A stretch of DNA of 47,809 nt from Liolophura sinensis (Eukaryota; Mollusca; Polyplacophora; Chitonida; Chitonidae), in assembly GCF_032854445.1 (NCBI RefSeq), contig NC_088295.1:69547249-69595057 (forward strand), written 5' to 3'. Each line of letters starts with the position of its first letter. The stretch's first letter is position 1. Below, piece after piece: positions 11,937-23,237 of this stretch. The position numbers were made by a program, and so were the translations under genes. The notes beneath the pieces were generated by a model. That model was not told where the DNA came from. It made no database searches and was given only the letters and a program-made list of their open reading frames with translations.

Positions 11937-13660
11937 CATCAGTTCCTGGATGATGGATACTTAAACTGTGATCGAATATGGTATAGTGGTAGACCTACCA
12001 ACCTGTCAACCTGAAAAACCTGCATCTTCTTAAAAAACAGCCTGCTTGTCTATATATTGTCACGCCTATGGTGGTTGTTATCACTGGGGAGTCTCAAATA
12101 ACTCCACAACCAGCAACTCAGGGTTTTAACGGATATTAGAGCCTAAGGTACTCTATTAACCTATTGTCAAGGGTTCTAGTAAGGTGCTTAATTAAGACAG
12201 TAACTAAGGAATCAACAGACTCGTGAATAACAGAGTAAGAATTCAATTGAACAGTTTTCAGTTTTGATTACATCAAAATACAATAAATTGAACGCGATCA
12301 CAATTCGACAAAGTTAGTCCAAGGATTCGAACTGGTCTTGTTAGGTCCTTACGCTTGCCGGGCCAAAGTAGGGACCATCCATCATCATCAACAATGTTGT
12401 TGTAGCTGAAGGGGAGGGCACTGATCAAGAAGGAAGAATATGATTTCACCATGGTGAAATATATCACTGTATTCGGTGGAATGTCCCAACCATGTTAAAA
12501 TACAATTGCCTCTCCATTAAAGTCTGGGCTGCCTTTTCCTCCTATTGTTGGCTGACAGCAATTTGTACAGGAGACCAGTGACTATTTTATCGGTTGAGGT
12601 TAACTAGGTCAACTTCAAAGGCTTCCAAATGTAAGTTGTGACCGTTCCAAATATAGCTACTGCAGTAGGGGTTTCCCCTTGGTTCAGTCCATCAACCACT
12701 AACCACCGAATTCGGTGGGGCTGACCAAACACCAGTATAAATAAGGGAACATCTTTTACCGGTACCTTTGTTTGATGCAAGAATTATTCCACCGCCTGGA
12801 TGCACTCAGGACTATAGTGTGGTGAGTGCTTCAACACGTCATACGTCATGTGCACGGCATGCGATTGTATATCGATGTGTGACACTAATAACTACAGCAG
12901 TTTTAAGTAATGAATTACGGTAGGTCGATGGGCAGCAGTCAGCTGTTGTTGCGCCATGATCAGCGAATGCTAAAGATAATTTTGCTATATTCCGAAAGAG
13001 AATTTTGAATAACCGACATATTTTATTTCGCGGGATCAGTATTTATAGTACCCAACTATGACCTGTGACCTCCTCATTCAACCAATTAAGACAACAGTAT
13101 CAGTCACACCCATTCTGCATTGCATCATTCACTATGGAAACACGTGCGCGCGTGAGGATTGACCCTGATGGTGAGCTTCATCCGAACCAAGTTACTTCGC
13201 CGTGGCGAACGAAAATGAAAGAAATCTTGTGAAATAAACTCGCCTGGTAGGTATCTCATGACCCAACAATAACCCCTTCAATCATATGTATCAGAATAAA
13301 ACATAGAGGGAGCAGTGAGCCACGAACTAGTCTCTCTAAAGCAGACCATCCTAACCTATCGGCACCCTACCAGTTGTGTAGACTTACGGCTACGGTCCTC
13401 TGCATAAGAAGAGTAGCCAGGAAACTGAAGTGGAACTAATGTCAGACTCTTCACCCTTCGTTAAAGAACAACAACAACTAGTAGTTAAATAAGAAAGTTC
13501 CAATCCATGTATTTCAGGTAATCGAAATGTATTCCAAGAGCCAAAAACAAAAATTCTAATCCTTTAGCTAATACAATTACGGCGTCGTATGTGCGAAACA
13601 ATTTCATAATTTTGCAATGTTTGAGGTTTTACCTGTCTCCTGTGTTGTGCCATTGGTATT
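11937..13660. other. Gene-less stretch, possibly of transposon origin
   Basis: The stretch has more CpG and fewer long A/T runs than its surroundings. It includes TGTCACGCCTATGG at about 12059, which looks like the start of an LTR, and a perfect palindrome plus a TATA-like box at 12703-12743. I did not find a matching second LTR or any retroelement protein here, so the origin stays open. Confidence 0.3.
12703..12743 (+). promoter_or_regulatory. Perfect 16-bp palindrome followed by a TATA-like box
   Basis: CCACCGAATTCGGTGG at 12703-12718 is a perfect palindrome, and TATAAATA follows at 12736-12743. The half-site TTCGGTGG also occurs alone at about 12472-12479. It could be a core promoter of a mobile element or a dyad protein-binding site. 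There is no recognised gene immediately downstream. Confidence 0.3.
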
Positions 13661-13666
13661 AGTATC

Positions 13667-14105
13667 CTAGTTAAGTAGAACCAGGCTTCTTTTAATATCA
13701 TGCAGGAGTTTAAGTATGCCTTGGAAAGTAGACTGTGCCGATGTCGGCCTGGATTCCGGCTTCAGATATGCCACCATTGGCATGTCCAATATTCGGGAAC
13801 TGCATCTGACAGTTAGGTCGTTAGTTGATGGGTCGGGTGTTATTTTAGCGCGCTTGTTTATGACAGTGCCGTCAGCTGTCCGCACCTCTCCCAAACCTTC
13901 GGCCCAGGAGCACAATAAAGCTGCCATCACTCTGTCTGCGGTGGGACAGATCAATACTGTGCCGTCTGAACAAGCTCTCGGGCTTGTACTCCTGACAAAC
14001 ACTGCGGCATTACTGAGGAGACAGTCGCCAATTTACACTGTGGTGAAGAGAATCTGTTTAGATATATGTTTCTCTCTCAAAACAGATGAACACAATGACT
14101 TGTAG
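13667..14105. other. Long open frames on both strands, unassigned
   Basis: A 129-codon frame on the plus strand (13716-14105) overlaps a 111-codon frame on the minus strand (13667-14002). The minus reading has a Thr/Asp/Ser-rich centre (KITPDPSTNDLTVRCSS), and the plus reading is Ala/Val/Leu-rich. Neither resembles a family I can name, and I see no splice partners. This could be an exon of an unknown gene, a transposon fragment or chance in a GC-richer stretch. Confidence 0.25.
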
Positions 14106-14549
14106 GTCGAAGGTGATCATTTTCCACTATGTACACATTTATCTCTGCATCGCTCTTGATTCTGAATTGCCATTGGATGCTTAGAGAGCTACGAACCACA
14201 CCCTCACAGGGTATATAAATTACTTTTGGGGCTCAACCGCATGTTCCTACAAATTAACTAAGCTGTTCTCAAGTTGGCTTAACCTCAAAGCAGTTGATGG
14301 CAATGACACAAATGGACATTTTCATGGTCTACACTACTGCGGCAGCCCACCCGATAACTCACTATCAGCCATGGTATAGGCTCGGAAAATGTGATTATTT
14401 TTCATGAACAGACGTGATTGCCATGGGCCCTGTTGGTTGGGTGATTTTAACAATAGATTAGTTAATTACAGAGACGATTGACGTATTTAACTACCCATTG
14501 CATGATAATTCTTGCTCATAATAGTGCGAATGTTGATAATGGCGTGACC

Positions 14550-15604
14550 ATTTAAAACACAGGTGGCAGAATCGCCCGACGGCTATTTATACCTAGTATA
14601 TAAAACAAGGTACATGACTTCAGTGCCAAGAACAAAAGACCCAACATAACATAACTGGGCACAAAACACGGAAAAACAGTCCAATCAACCAAACGACGTT
14701 CGTTCTCACTGGTGTATAAATCGGCCAACACACGTACTTTTACTTGGCTATACGAAGCCGGAAACCCGTAAGTTTGTAAGTTTTTTGTTTAGTCAGACAA
14801 ATCCGGTAACAGGGAAAAGGCCGTCGAGCGACAGTTTTAGCTTGATTTCTCAGCGATGAAAGCCGCTGGAGCCACCATATTTCTACCATCGGCCAAGTGA
14901 AATGTTGTTTTAATAAAACGCTTAGAAGTACCTTGACTGGCTACGGCCTAGGGAGTTATGCGGCTTTCTCTTTTTTTTTACTCCATAAACGCACGGCTGT
15001 AACTTCAACCCACCTCCATCACTTATAACCCGTCAGCTTCGCCCTGATTTGGTTGCTGATTTGCTTACAGCCAATCAGAGCTAAGCTCTTATCGCCCTGA
15101 CGAATTACAATGATGAAGGCAAGTTGAACTGACGGATTTGCGTTTGTGGAGTAAAAAAAAAAAAACAGAGAATGCAGCATAACGGCCGTAGACCGTAACC
15201 AATGAAGGTATTTCAAGATGTTTTATTAAAAGAACATTTCACTTTGTCGAAATATGATGGCTCCAGCTGATTTCATCGCTGAGAAATATAAGCCAGAACT
15301 GTCGCCTGGCGGTCTTCTCCCTAGCTGTTACCGGATTTGTCCGACTAAACAAAAAACTTACAAAACTGACGGGTTTCCGGCAGCCAAGTGAAAGCATGTT
15401 TGTTTGCCGATTCACACATCAATGTAAAACTTTAATGTGTCGGCTTTCGAACGAACGTTGTTTGGATGACTTTTTTCGTGTTTTATGTCCATTTCTACAT
15501 GTATAAAGTTGTTTTCTGTCTCAGGCATTGGAGTTATATACCTTGTTCTGTATATTATAGGTATAAATAACGTTCGGATGATTCAGCCACATATGTTTTA
15601 AAAT
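14550..15604. mobile_element. Fold-back element, about 1.05 kb, nearly all inverted repeat
   Basis: The left arm (14550 to about 15055) and right arm (about 15065-15604) are reverse complements over almost their whole length, with scattered mismatches and indels. Matching landmarks include TTTAAAAC at the outer ends, CTATTTATACCTA, AACAAGGTA, CGTTCGTTC, GGAAACCCGT, GTAAGTTTTTTGTTTAGTC, ACAAATCCGGTAACAG, TTTCTCAGCGATGAAA, GTGAAATGTT followed by TTTAATAAAAC, and a T-run followed by ACTCCA. The centre, near CTGATTTGGTTGC and GCAAGCCAATCAG-like sequence, is only some tens of bases. No protein is encoded. Candidate explanations are a fold-back transposon or two head-to-head copies of one repeat. 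No clear target-site duplication was found. Confidence 0.85.
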
Positions 15605-16479
15605 AGGGCTTTTGTGAAAACCAGTTTAACCAACTTGTACACGTTCTGCAAAGGATGGCTTCTTCCATGGTATTTTCCCAGGGTTAGACTAAATGATGAA
15701 CTTGAATATAAAAATGATGTAGACTTGCAGGTACTTTTGTGATTTCAGTGCTGATTCAATAGGACACCACAACACAGTCCCACACATCATCAATGAAACT
15801 TGTACCCCAACCCTTCTCCATATTTTTAAAGTAACTTTAGCTATAAAAATAAATAAGAAGAAGGGGAGAATTTTGGTGCGGTCGCTGGCACTATCGGTTC
15901 TTATCGAAACTTTAGCATTCTTGTTGCGGCCAGAGTAAACTATATTTAGTTTAGCACGCCTGCATAGCGTAACTATGGTGGCTAATAGCGGGTCATCTAG
16001 ACCGAGATCTTGTGTACCCATCCCGCCGAGGGCGCGATTTTTACAAAACAACGAACCGCGCCTTCCGTGCCCGGCCAAACACGCGAAGGACGGGTATCCA
16101 TGTTGCCGGAGGGCGCGGTTTTAAGTAATTATATAAAATAATTTATTATAACTAGTTCCAGTTCATGTCAGAAAATCAGTAACAAATCGTGTTACACTTT
16201 TACATGCATTTATCAAGGCGAAATCAAAACATCATTCATCACTAAATTTGAACACAAATATAAACATTCTTATCTCGTCACTCGAACAATCAACACATCA
16301 GATAAAGTGAAGACTTCATGACTTCATCACAAACTGAATGCGTATAATGGTTAATCTAGCCCAGAACATAGAGAACTTTGATGGAAGTGTCCTCTGTCTC
16401 AAAGGTCTGCCGTTTCGATTCTCAGACGGAATCAATGTATTCTATTTCTCGCAAGTCCGTGTAACATTTGCGTCAGGCG
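15605..16479. other. Spacer with GC-rich repeated block, possible decayed 3' LTR region
   Basis: GAGGGCGCGATTTTTAC at about 16027 and GAGGGCGCGGTTTTAAG at about 16109 are direct repeats roughly 80 bp apart. Each is preceded by a GGGTA-like or GTACCCAT-like word. An intervening GAACCGCGCC forms an inverted copy of GGCGCGRTTT. On the minus strand this lies just beyond the 3' end of the gypsy pol relic, so part may be LTR. An AATAAA-type signal is readable on the minus strand at about 16140-16150. The minus-strand open frame 15689-16078 has no recognisable domain. Confidence 0.35.
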
Positions 16480-16559
16480 AAACGTAAGATCTGAACTGCG
16501 GTTTGTTGTTCGTCTCTATATGCTTTCAACAGGCATCTCGCACTGGCTGACTTCATACA

Positions 16560-17420
16560 CATACTTCCGCACGTGCGATGTGTTTCTTCAATATTTTGCA
16601 CCATCTGGATATTCTGCAACCGAACTTTGTCCCTTTTATCTAACAACCCTGTGTGGAGTCGGACTGAAAGGTGTAGAGATTTTGCTGACTTTCCCTTGCC
16701 GGACTAACACCTGATCTTCCACATCAACGTTTGAGAATCGTGTATTTCTGGGTTCACTCAGGGCTAGTTCGTCCGCCTATAACTTGGATTTTGTATTTCA
16801 ATGTCGTGTTGATCTTTATCGCGTTGACCGTCGCAAAACTCGACCATTCTGAATTCCGAAAGTTTCCCTCTTACTCTACGTCTAAACAATAATTCGGCTG
16901 GACCTTTAACTGTAGTTGTATGGTCTAAGCCTCTGTATTTCGCAACATATACTTTCGAAGTTCTCTTCTCCAGTCGATAACTTTCAAATGAATGATACCA
17001 TTGTTCTCACAAAATGACTTAAACTCATCAGTTCTGAGTTGAAGTCCATTGTCGGACTTGACTCTCACTGGAAGACCATGTCTACAAACTTCTATTTCCT
17101 GTAGACAATCAATGATCTTATCAGTCGTTGTCGAAGTCAAAATTGCGTACTCATAGCATCTGCTATAATGGTCAACAGCGACAAGTATCGAGTGCCCAAA
17201 TGGGAAGGGTCCGAGGAGATCCACTGCAATATCTTTCCATGGTCCGTCTGGTACACTCCGGCCACCATACCCTGGTTCTCAACGCTTGTTTTGTGCCACT
17301 ACACCTAAAAGATCTTCGTGGGCAAAGTGCAAGCGCTGTGGGACGCACTTTTCGGGCATCACTATTCGCGTTCCTCGCAGTACCAGAAAACCAGTGACAC
17401 AAAGTTTCTCTTGCCACCGG
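16560..17420 (-). pseudogene. Gypsy integrase fragments (zinc region, core, C-terminal)
   Basis: Minus-strand reading shows a zinc-region remnant (FAHEDLLGVV, RTRVWWPE in another frame). It is followed by the catalytic core: GPWKDIAVDLLGPFPFG, VAVDHYSRCYEY, and HGLPVRVKSDNGLQLRTDEF, which carry the first two acidic positions of the DDE triad. Downstream, DWRRELRKY, GPAELLF (about 16895) and DQVLVRQGKVSKISTPF (about 16690) are C-terminal integrase motifs. In-frame stops and at least one deletion, between the core and GPAELLF, break it. Confidence 0.85.
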
Positions 17421-17430
17421 TGCATAGGCT

Positions 17431-17875
17431 TTATTTACTCTTCTCAGATTTATCTGTCCTGATTGCCTCAAGCACATGTAACAGTTCAGCATTACTTTTC
17501 GACAGTTCTTCCACCTCGCGCCTGGTAAGAGCTCCCTGTGTAGCGTTCACTGCTACGAAGCGTACATACTCGCCAGAGCCATGGTTGTGTTCCTCAGTAG
17601 ACTCACTTTTCTTCGATAGGAGCCCGGACAACGAGTCAGCTATGTTCTTCCTACCGGGTAGGCCTAGGTGTATAACGTTGAAGGTCGCACGGCTGGAGCC
17701 GCTTGTACCCAACGTTCTGTTCGTGCGCACGGTTTCGGCCGGGGCGGTTAATCGCCTCCAGGGTTTATGGTCAGTAACTAGATAGAATTGGGTTCCTTAC
17801 GCGTACCCGTGGAACTTCTGAGAAGCCCAAGCTAACGCTGAAGCTTCTCGCTCTGTTTGTGAATATTTTCGCTCA
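17431..17875 (-). pseudogene. Gypsy RNase H and connection fragment
   Basis: On the minus strand, YSQTEREASALAWA and FYLVTDHKPW are the conserved RNase H motifs around the TDHKP box, interrupted by a stop near 17798. Downstream, LPGRKNIADSLSGL matches the 'N-x-A-D-x-L-S-R' end of the domain. EYVRFVAVNATQGALTRREV is the linker that commonly follows in this group. Confidence 0.8.
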
Positions 17876-18160
17876 CACTCTGTTAAGCTGCGGCTCGCAC
17901 ATGTTCCTTGGTTCTGTGTCGAAAAAAAGTATTCCCATGAAAATTAAACGGTCCAAGTTGAACTGATATTTATCTAATTTCAAGTCAGCAACGCTTTTTA
18001 TCCGTTTCATAACCGCGTTGAACCGTTTGTCGTGTGTCTCTTGATCTGGACCATGTACAATTATATTGTCCGAAAGGTTACTAGCCCCTTCAATGCCGGC
18101 TAATAACGTCGCAATCTCACGCTGGTGTTGCTCGCTCGCGGAACACACGTCGAATAACAA
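17873..18160 (-). pseudogene. Gypsy reverse-transcriptase fragment (palm region)
   Basis: The fragment contains SSASEQ-type sequence (CSASEQHQREIATLLAGI) and the active-site box read as NLSDNIIVHGPD. In intact gypsy elements that box is Tyr/Ile-x-Asp-Asp, so the second catalytic Asp is Asn here. A LDKYQFNLDRLIFMG motif follows, typical of the region after the active site. The frame then jumps directly to RNase-H-like sequence, so the thumb/connection part is deleted near 17880. Confidence 0.85.
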
Positions 18161-18165
18161 TCAAA

Positions 18166-20067
18166 GGGGTGACTCAGTACATTCGCTCACTACAGAATAC
18201 ATGATAGTCAACGCACTTATTAACGTTTATTTTGGAGTTAAAATGATCTCTACGCGGGGCGCTTATTATGGAATCAGGAGAGGTAACCCAACTAGAGTCT
18301 CTCAACAGTATTTAACAAGTAGAGTTATCCTTCCTTGAAATGAACTAAGGGAGGCAACTCTGCGGTGACAGTCACCTGGGGAATTTAAATAACAGTTATC
18401 GTTCTTGACAGTGAGACAATCTCAGTCGAAAAAAGGCCATTAATTTTCCTCTTTCAGTTAACTGAAAAGGAACACTAACGAGTAGACAAAGAAGGTCGCT
18501 TATTCAAAGTACAAAACGGGCCACTTATAATGAATTTCCATTAGAAATGTATCTCCAACCGAGGCGATTTCGAAAAGTGAGGTTCTCTGATACGTTATTC
18601 CAGGAATTGCCTTGTAGGCCTACCGTGCGTCAAATCAGTAGAAAACTCAAGGGAATAAAATAGAATACTTTTTAAAATTGATTACATGCATCATGTGGTA
18701 TAAACAGCAAAGAGAGTAAACCAGAGCAGCGACTACACTGTGATAGCTGACAAATGGCCACCAGTAACGGGTGAAATACGGCCTCTTGTCAGTTTATCTC
18801 TGTTGAGGTTTTTATTCTAACAGTACCGCTAATGTCAATGCTTAAATGAGCTGACCAAACATGGTAAAGTGTCATTTTTGTTTCAGTTCAGAGAGCAGTT
18901 GGACATAAAAATGTCACCACACTATAATAGCACTACCGGTAGCCGTAAGTACACCCCAGTTCCGCTGAAAGGGAATAGGTGTATTTGTGTGCAGGTATAT
19001 GTAAACGGTAGTTTGATCATTCCTCTTACATACATTAACATTTTTAATAGAATTCAAACAAAAATCAAAAGACAGGATTAAGGGTGGAAAACTGTGAAAT
19101 AAGAACAAATAAGCGAATATCTGCAACTAGCTGACCCAGCTGTGGTTAGAAATAAAATTATTTGAAAGGAAATGACTAAACAAGGAAGGCAAAGAATGAA
19201 CACATTAGGAAATGCTTGTCTCAGTAGTATGAAATCTGGAGAACTTGGCTTCATGTATCTGCATCGGAGGTTTGTGCCTCCGGCGGCAGTTACTGTTCTT
19301 ATTGCATTCGGACAAGGATGAAATGGATATACTTGATGTTAATTCTGGATTTTGGCTACACCGTATGCTTACATGCTGGACAGACATAGAGCATGGTGCA
19401 TGGTGAAACTGCTCGGAGAACCCTCTTGTGCACGCAAAGATCCATGTGCTGTTGCCATAGCTTGGACAAGTATTGTATGCAAGTCTGGCTTGCACTATGT
19501 GTAATGTTTTTTTCTAGCCTTTAAAACATTAAGATAAACATTTATCATCACTTTAATTTCAGTGATTTGTAGCCGTTTGGAGCAAATGCATCTTAATAAA
19601 TATTTACTGGCTGGCTTTAGTTACAGTGACTAGTTCAGTATCTATAGACCAATAAACCAAAAGGGACACAGAATTCAGATGGCATGATTGCTGTGGAGCA
19701 AAACAATGATGTTATTTTGCCCTATATATGCACACCTTGCTGCATTGAAACTCACATTCCACCGATAAGGACCTATATAATGAACGCTTAGAAGCCACGT
19801 GTATAATGGGACTTATCATGTGCCACACCACATAGGCTATATACAGGCCAGAAAGAACACGGTGAGCACGACAGCATCATGTTATTTGCTGTCGTCAGCA
19901 TACAACGTCTAATTCATTAAGCTGAAAGGACACTGGCGACTGTTCTACATCAGATCTTTGACATTTTCTGGTCATTATATGCGAGGATGTTTAATAACGA
20001 CAAACTCCGCCGTCTCTGCACTTTCCTAGCGCCCTGTACTGTGAGAGACACGGTCCTTGATGGTTGT
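18166..20067. other. Intergenic DNA, no gene supported
   Basis: Several frames of 70-96 codons occur on both strands (for example 19205-19495 minus), but none has a recognisable domain or splice context. Nothing further is supportable. Confidence 0.45.
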
Positions 20068-20335
20068 TTGGGACCTCTGTGACCAAGTATAGCGTGCCAG
20101 AGAAGAGGTATGACTCTAGAGCCTCTCACCATGCAGTGGGTTCGCTGTGAGTTCAAGTTCAGCTCATGCTGACTTCCTCTCCGGCCGTATGTGGGAAGGT
20201 CTGCCAGCATCCTGTAGATGGTCCTTGATTTCCCCCGGTTTCTACCTGTTTCCTCCCACCATAATGCTGACCGACTGGGCCTCAGTGAAATATTCTTGAG
20301 TACGGCGGAAAACACAAATCAAATCAAACTCAAAT
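20068..20335 (+). mobile_element. Diverged full-length SINE copy
   Basis: This is the same family as 35144-35409. The head, GGGACCTCTGTGACC to TAGAGCCTCTCACC, is a decayed tRNA-like 5' region. It is followed by GTTCGCTGTGAGTTCAAGTT (B box), TTCCTCTCCGGCCGTATGTG, TTTCCTCCCACCATAATGCT and AATATTCTTGAGTACGGCGG with a CAAATCAAATC tail. Divergence from the 35-kb copy is clearly higher than that of the 3-kb copy, so it is probably an older insertion. Confidence 0.82.
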
Positions 20336-20378
20336 CCATCAAATGGCTGCATCAGTTGGACTGTCGCATCTGTGAAAA

Positions 20379-20464
20379 TGGCGATGGTGATGACGAAGGC
20401 GATGGTGATGATGGTGGTGTTAAAGACGATGACAGTTATGGTTCCGATGATGTTGACGACTTGA
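20379..20464. repeat. Imperfect GAT/GGT triplet run
   Basis: The sequence is GATGGTGATGACGAAGGCGA and similar triplets through GATGATGTTGACGAC. It would read as an Asp/Gly-rich stretch in one plus frame. With no flanking gene it is best treated as a degenerate trinucleotide repeat. Confidence 0.45.
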
Positions 20465-23237
20465 ACGGGCAGTATAAACATGATGTATCAGAAGTTCTTG
20501 GCAGCATATACTTGTAGGCCTGCATGCGGCATGCGAAATGACCCTAGCTGCATGGATATACGTACACATACAACGATTGATTTCTTACTGATTATTTGTT
20601 TTATGATTATTACGATATTTTTAAGACCAATATCGACCATAAATGACACGGGCGTTTCGCACATATCTATGGACCGCTATGAAGTAATGAGATGTCTTTT
20701 CCTGTATACTGAAGAATACAAGCACAATATTAAAAATTGAATTATTAATTATGATATCAGGTATTTAACTACATATATAGGGGGAAAACAAATATGGCGT
20801 GCAGCGTCGACAGATTGTATATAGTTTCTTAGAAAACTACCCATTTGAGATCATATCCCAGGCAAATAAAATTAACTCATCAAGGGCATCACATGATCGT
20901 CATGCATATAGCGGCCCTATATATGTATATAGACGCGTCCCTTCAGATAAGGCCTGCTTTCAGATTGGGCAAAAATGGACAACAGGTATTGTAGACACAT
21001 ACGTAATAAGGTGTAAAGGGGAGAAAGATATAGAGGGCTTAGTTGACACTGACGACCACAAAGTTAATGCTCCTACTCAGAGGTTATACGCCCTCTCTCG
21101 TGCACATGAATGTCTTCATTGACACGCGTGTGTTCATTTCGCTGCACGGCCTATACCACCGCATGACGTGCAAGTGTGGATTTCCTGATGTGACTACCTA
21201 AGCTGTTAACATGCATATATAGTCAAGGTATGGTGACTTCTAGAAATTTTCTGATGTCAATAGAGGTGGGCACTATATCCGTTGACGAAAAGCTGAAATT
21301 GTACTTAAAAGAACAGAACAAAAAGGTCGGCTTTGTCAGTTATGCCAATCACATCTGGAGGCCGTGAAACTTGTCCTTTATTTACACTCGGCTGAACTTC
21401 ATCCGGAAAACCTGAATGAATAAAACCAAGCGTCGCGCATGTGTAATGGGGTATATTTGTACAGTCAATGGTAAGTCTGGTCCGAGAAGCAGCACATAGC
21501 CTGGACAGGAGACGTCGACAGTCAGGGTGTGATAGCACAGAACGTCAAATAAGGCAGCTTATTGTAAGTATATTATATAACTCATGGGGTTAGATATGTG
21601 TGTATTTGATGTGCAAAATGTATAATGGCATTCCTTTTTTGATAAACTGAATTATAAAAAATTGCATCGGTGTAAATTTAATGTTGAATATAGGCCTATA
21701 GCATTTATATATCTGCGTAAATATATTACTTTATCCTTGGCAAAATGTTTTACATTAAAACGTAGCAAAACGATTGCAGTACAAAATCATTAATTGAACT
21801 ATTCAAATGCATTCAACATTAAGACAATTCGTATGTGTAAACGGTGTCTAACAACGATTAGCGAAATTGAAAGGTTTTCGTACAGAATAGCAATAAGCGT
21901 CGTCAGAATCTGTACAGGTATGCAAAACTTTTACTCTCTGGGACAAGTTGTACAACGAGGTGAGCAGAAAAGCTGGAGTGGTTGTCACAGGTGGGAAAAG
22001 TTAACATAGAGCCACTAAGGAAATACCAGGAGTTTATTTGTACAGCGGGTGTCGCTCTATGTACAGCATCACAGGCTGTATTAAACTACCTAACGACTAC
22101 CAGGCTGTCCATGAAACCTGCAGGCCTACATGGGGACTTGACGCTATGTACTCGGCCTTTATTTAAGAGGATGTTACAGGTACACACATGCACGGCACAA
22201 ACTTTATTTTTGAAATGAACGTTTAAATAATCTAGCACTTTCCATTTACCTTCCCTTTTGTATAATAACAAGACCATAAAAAGCGAGTTTTGTAAACTCC
22301 TGTGAAAGGAGTCGATTTTGTCTATAAATCATCCTCAGGAACATGTACGCAAGTGTAAACAGTGGATACGTATAATTCGGATAAATTACATTTTGTATAA
22401 ATATATTATCCTTGCAACACGTTTGTCCTTTCTGTAATTCAGTCACAAAGACATAGCGTCAGGTTACAACTCACGTCTGACAAACAACGGCTCTACCTTC
22501 ACGAGGATACTAAACAGATTCTTCCACGAGGTGGAAAGGTCATAGGTTAAAACACACCTAAATCTACTTTCCCGATGTCACTAGTGACCATGTATGGACC
22601 ATTTATCTTAAGTGAAGATAATCTCGAGTGTAGACCGATACGAATAAGTCACGGATTCAAGAGGTTCTCAAGCAAACCCACATAGGTGTATATGTCGATA
22701 GGCATGCACTAAATCTTGTCTCTGTAGCCATGTATGTCCCTTCACAAGTATAGTACTTCACATACTGTCTTTAGAAATCAGGTGTTTCTAACCAGATCGG
22801 ATATTTTGTATCCCGAATGTATTTCGTTGATCCTTCGTCTTTCTCTTCTGCAAAGAATATTATGTGAATGAAGTCTAGATGCCATTCGTATAAAGTCATG
22901 TTTAGGCCTCTTTCGTTCGTTTTCCTGTTTTACATTCAGAGATCAGAATTCTTAAAAAACATGTGATGAGGTCAAGCAGCATCTTGTTCATTTTCGTGTA
23001 TATATTTCTTGCAAGAAGCTATACAGGATCTCGAAAAGATATTGTTAACATGGATCCATTTCTTTAAAGAGAAATCTTTTTGAACAAAAAATCCTCAAAG
23101 TCTACATCGTTGTATCCCATCTACAGTTTCGATCCCATTTTATATAGCTTGTGCAGGCTTTGGTGAAAACCAGCTAGACAATGTTTAGACTTTTTACTTG
23201 CATGAACCACCCTGATTTGACTTTTTCTGTTGTTTAG
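20465..23237. other. Intergenic or upstream-intron DNA
   Basis: No gene, RNA or recognised repeat could be supported. If the exon at 23238 is spliced, its upstream exon(s) could lie here, but I could not identify one by eye. Confidence 0.4.

Larger units (their letters stand above)
16480..18165 (-). mobile_element. Degenerate Ty3/gypsy LTR-retrotransposon pol on the minus strand
   Basis: Reading right to left on the minus strand, fragments of reverse transcriptase, RNase H and integrase occur in the gypsy order. Stops, frameshifts and internal deletions interrupt the frame repeatedly. The part 5' of the RT active site (gag, protease, RT fingers) is absent. It is an old, inactive insertion. 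Confidence 0.9.

Noticed and set aside
15019-15216. Minus-strand frame at the centre of the fold-back element
   Set aside because: It lies across the inverted-repeat centre and its T-run; no domain is visible and the arms explain the sequence.
15689-16078. 129-codon minus-strand frame
   Set aside because: No recognisable domain, next to a retroelement relic and GC-rich repeat; not enough support for a gene.
20218-20517. Asp/Gly-rich plus-strand frame
   Set aside because: It combines SINE sequence with a degenerate GAT repeat, so it is not a gene.
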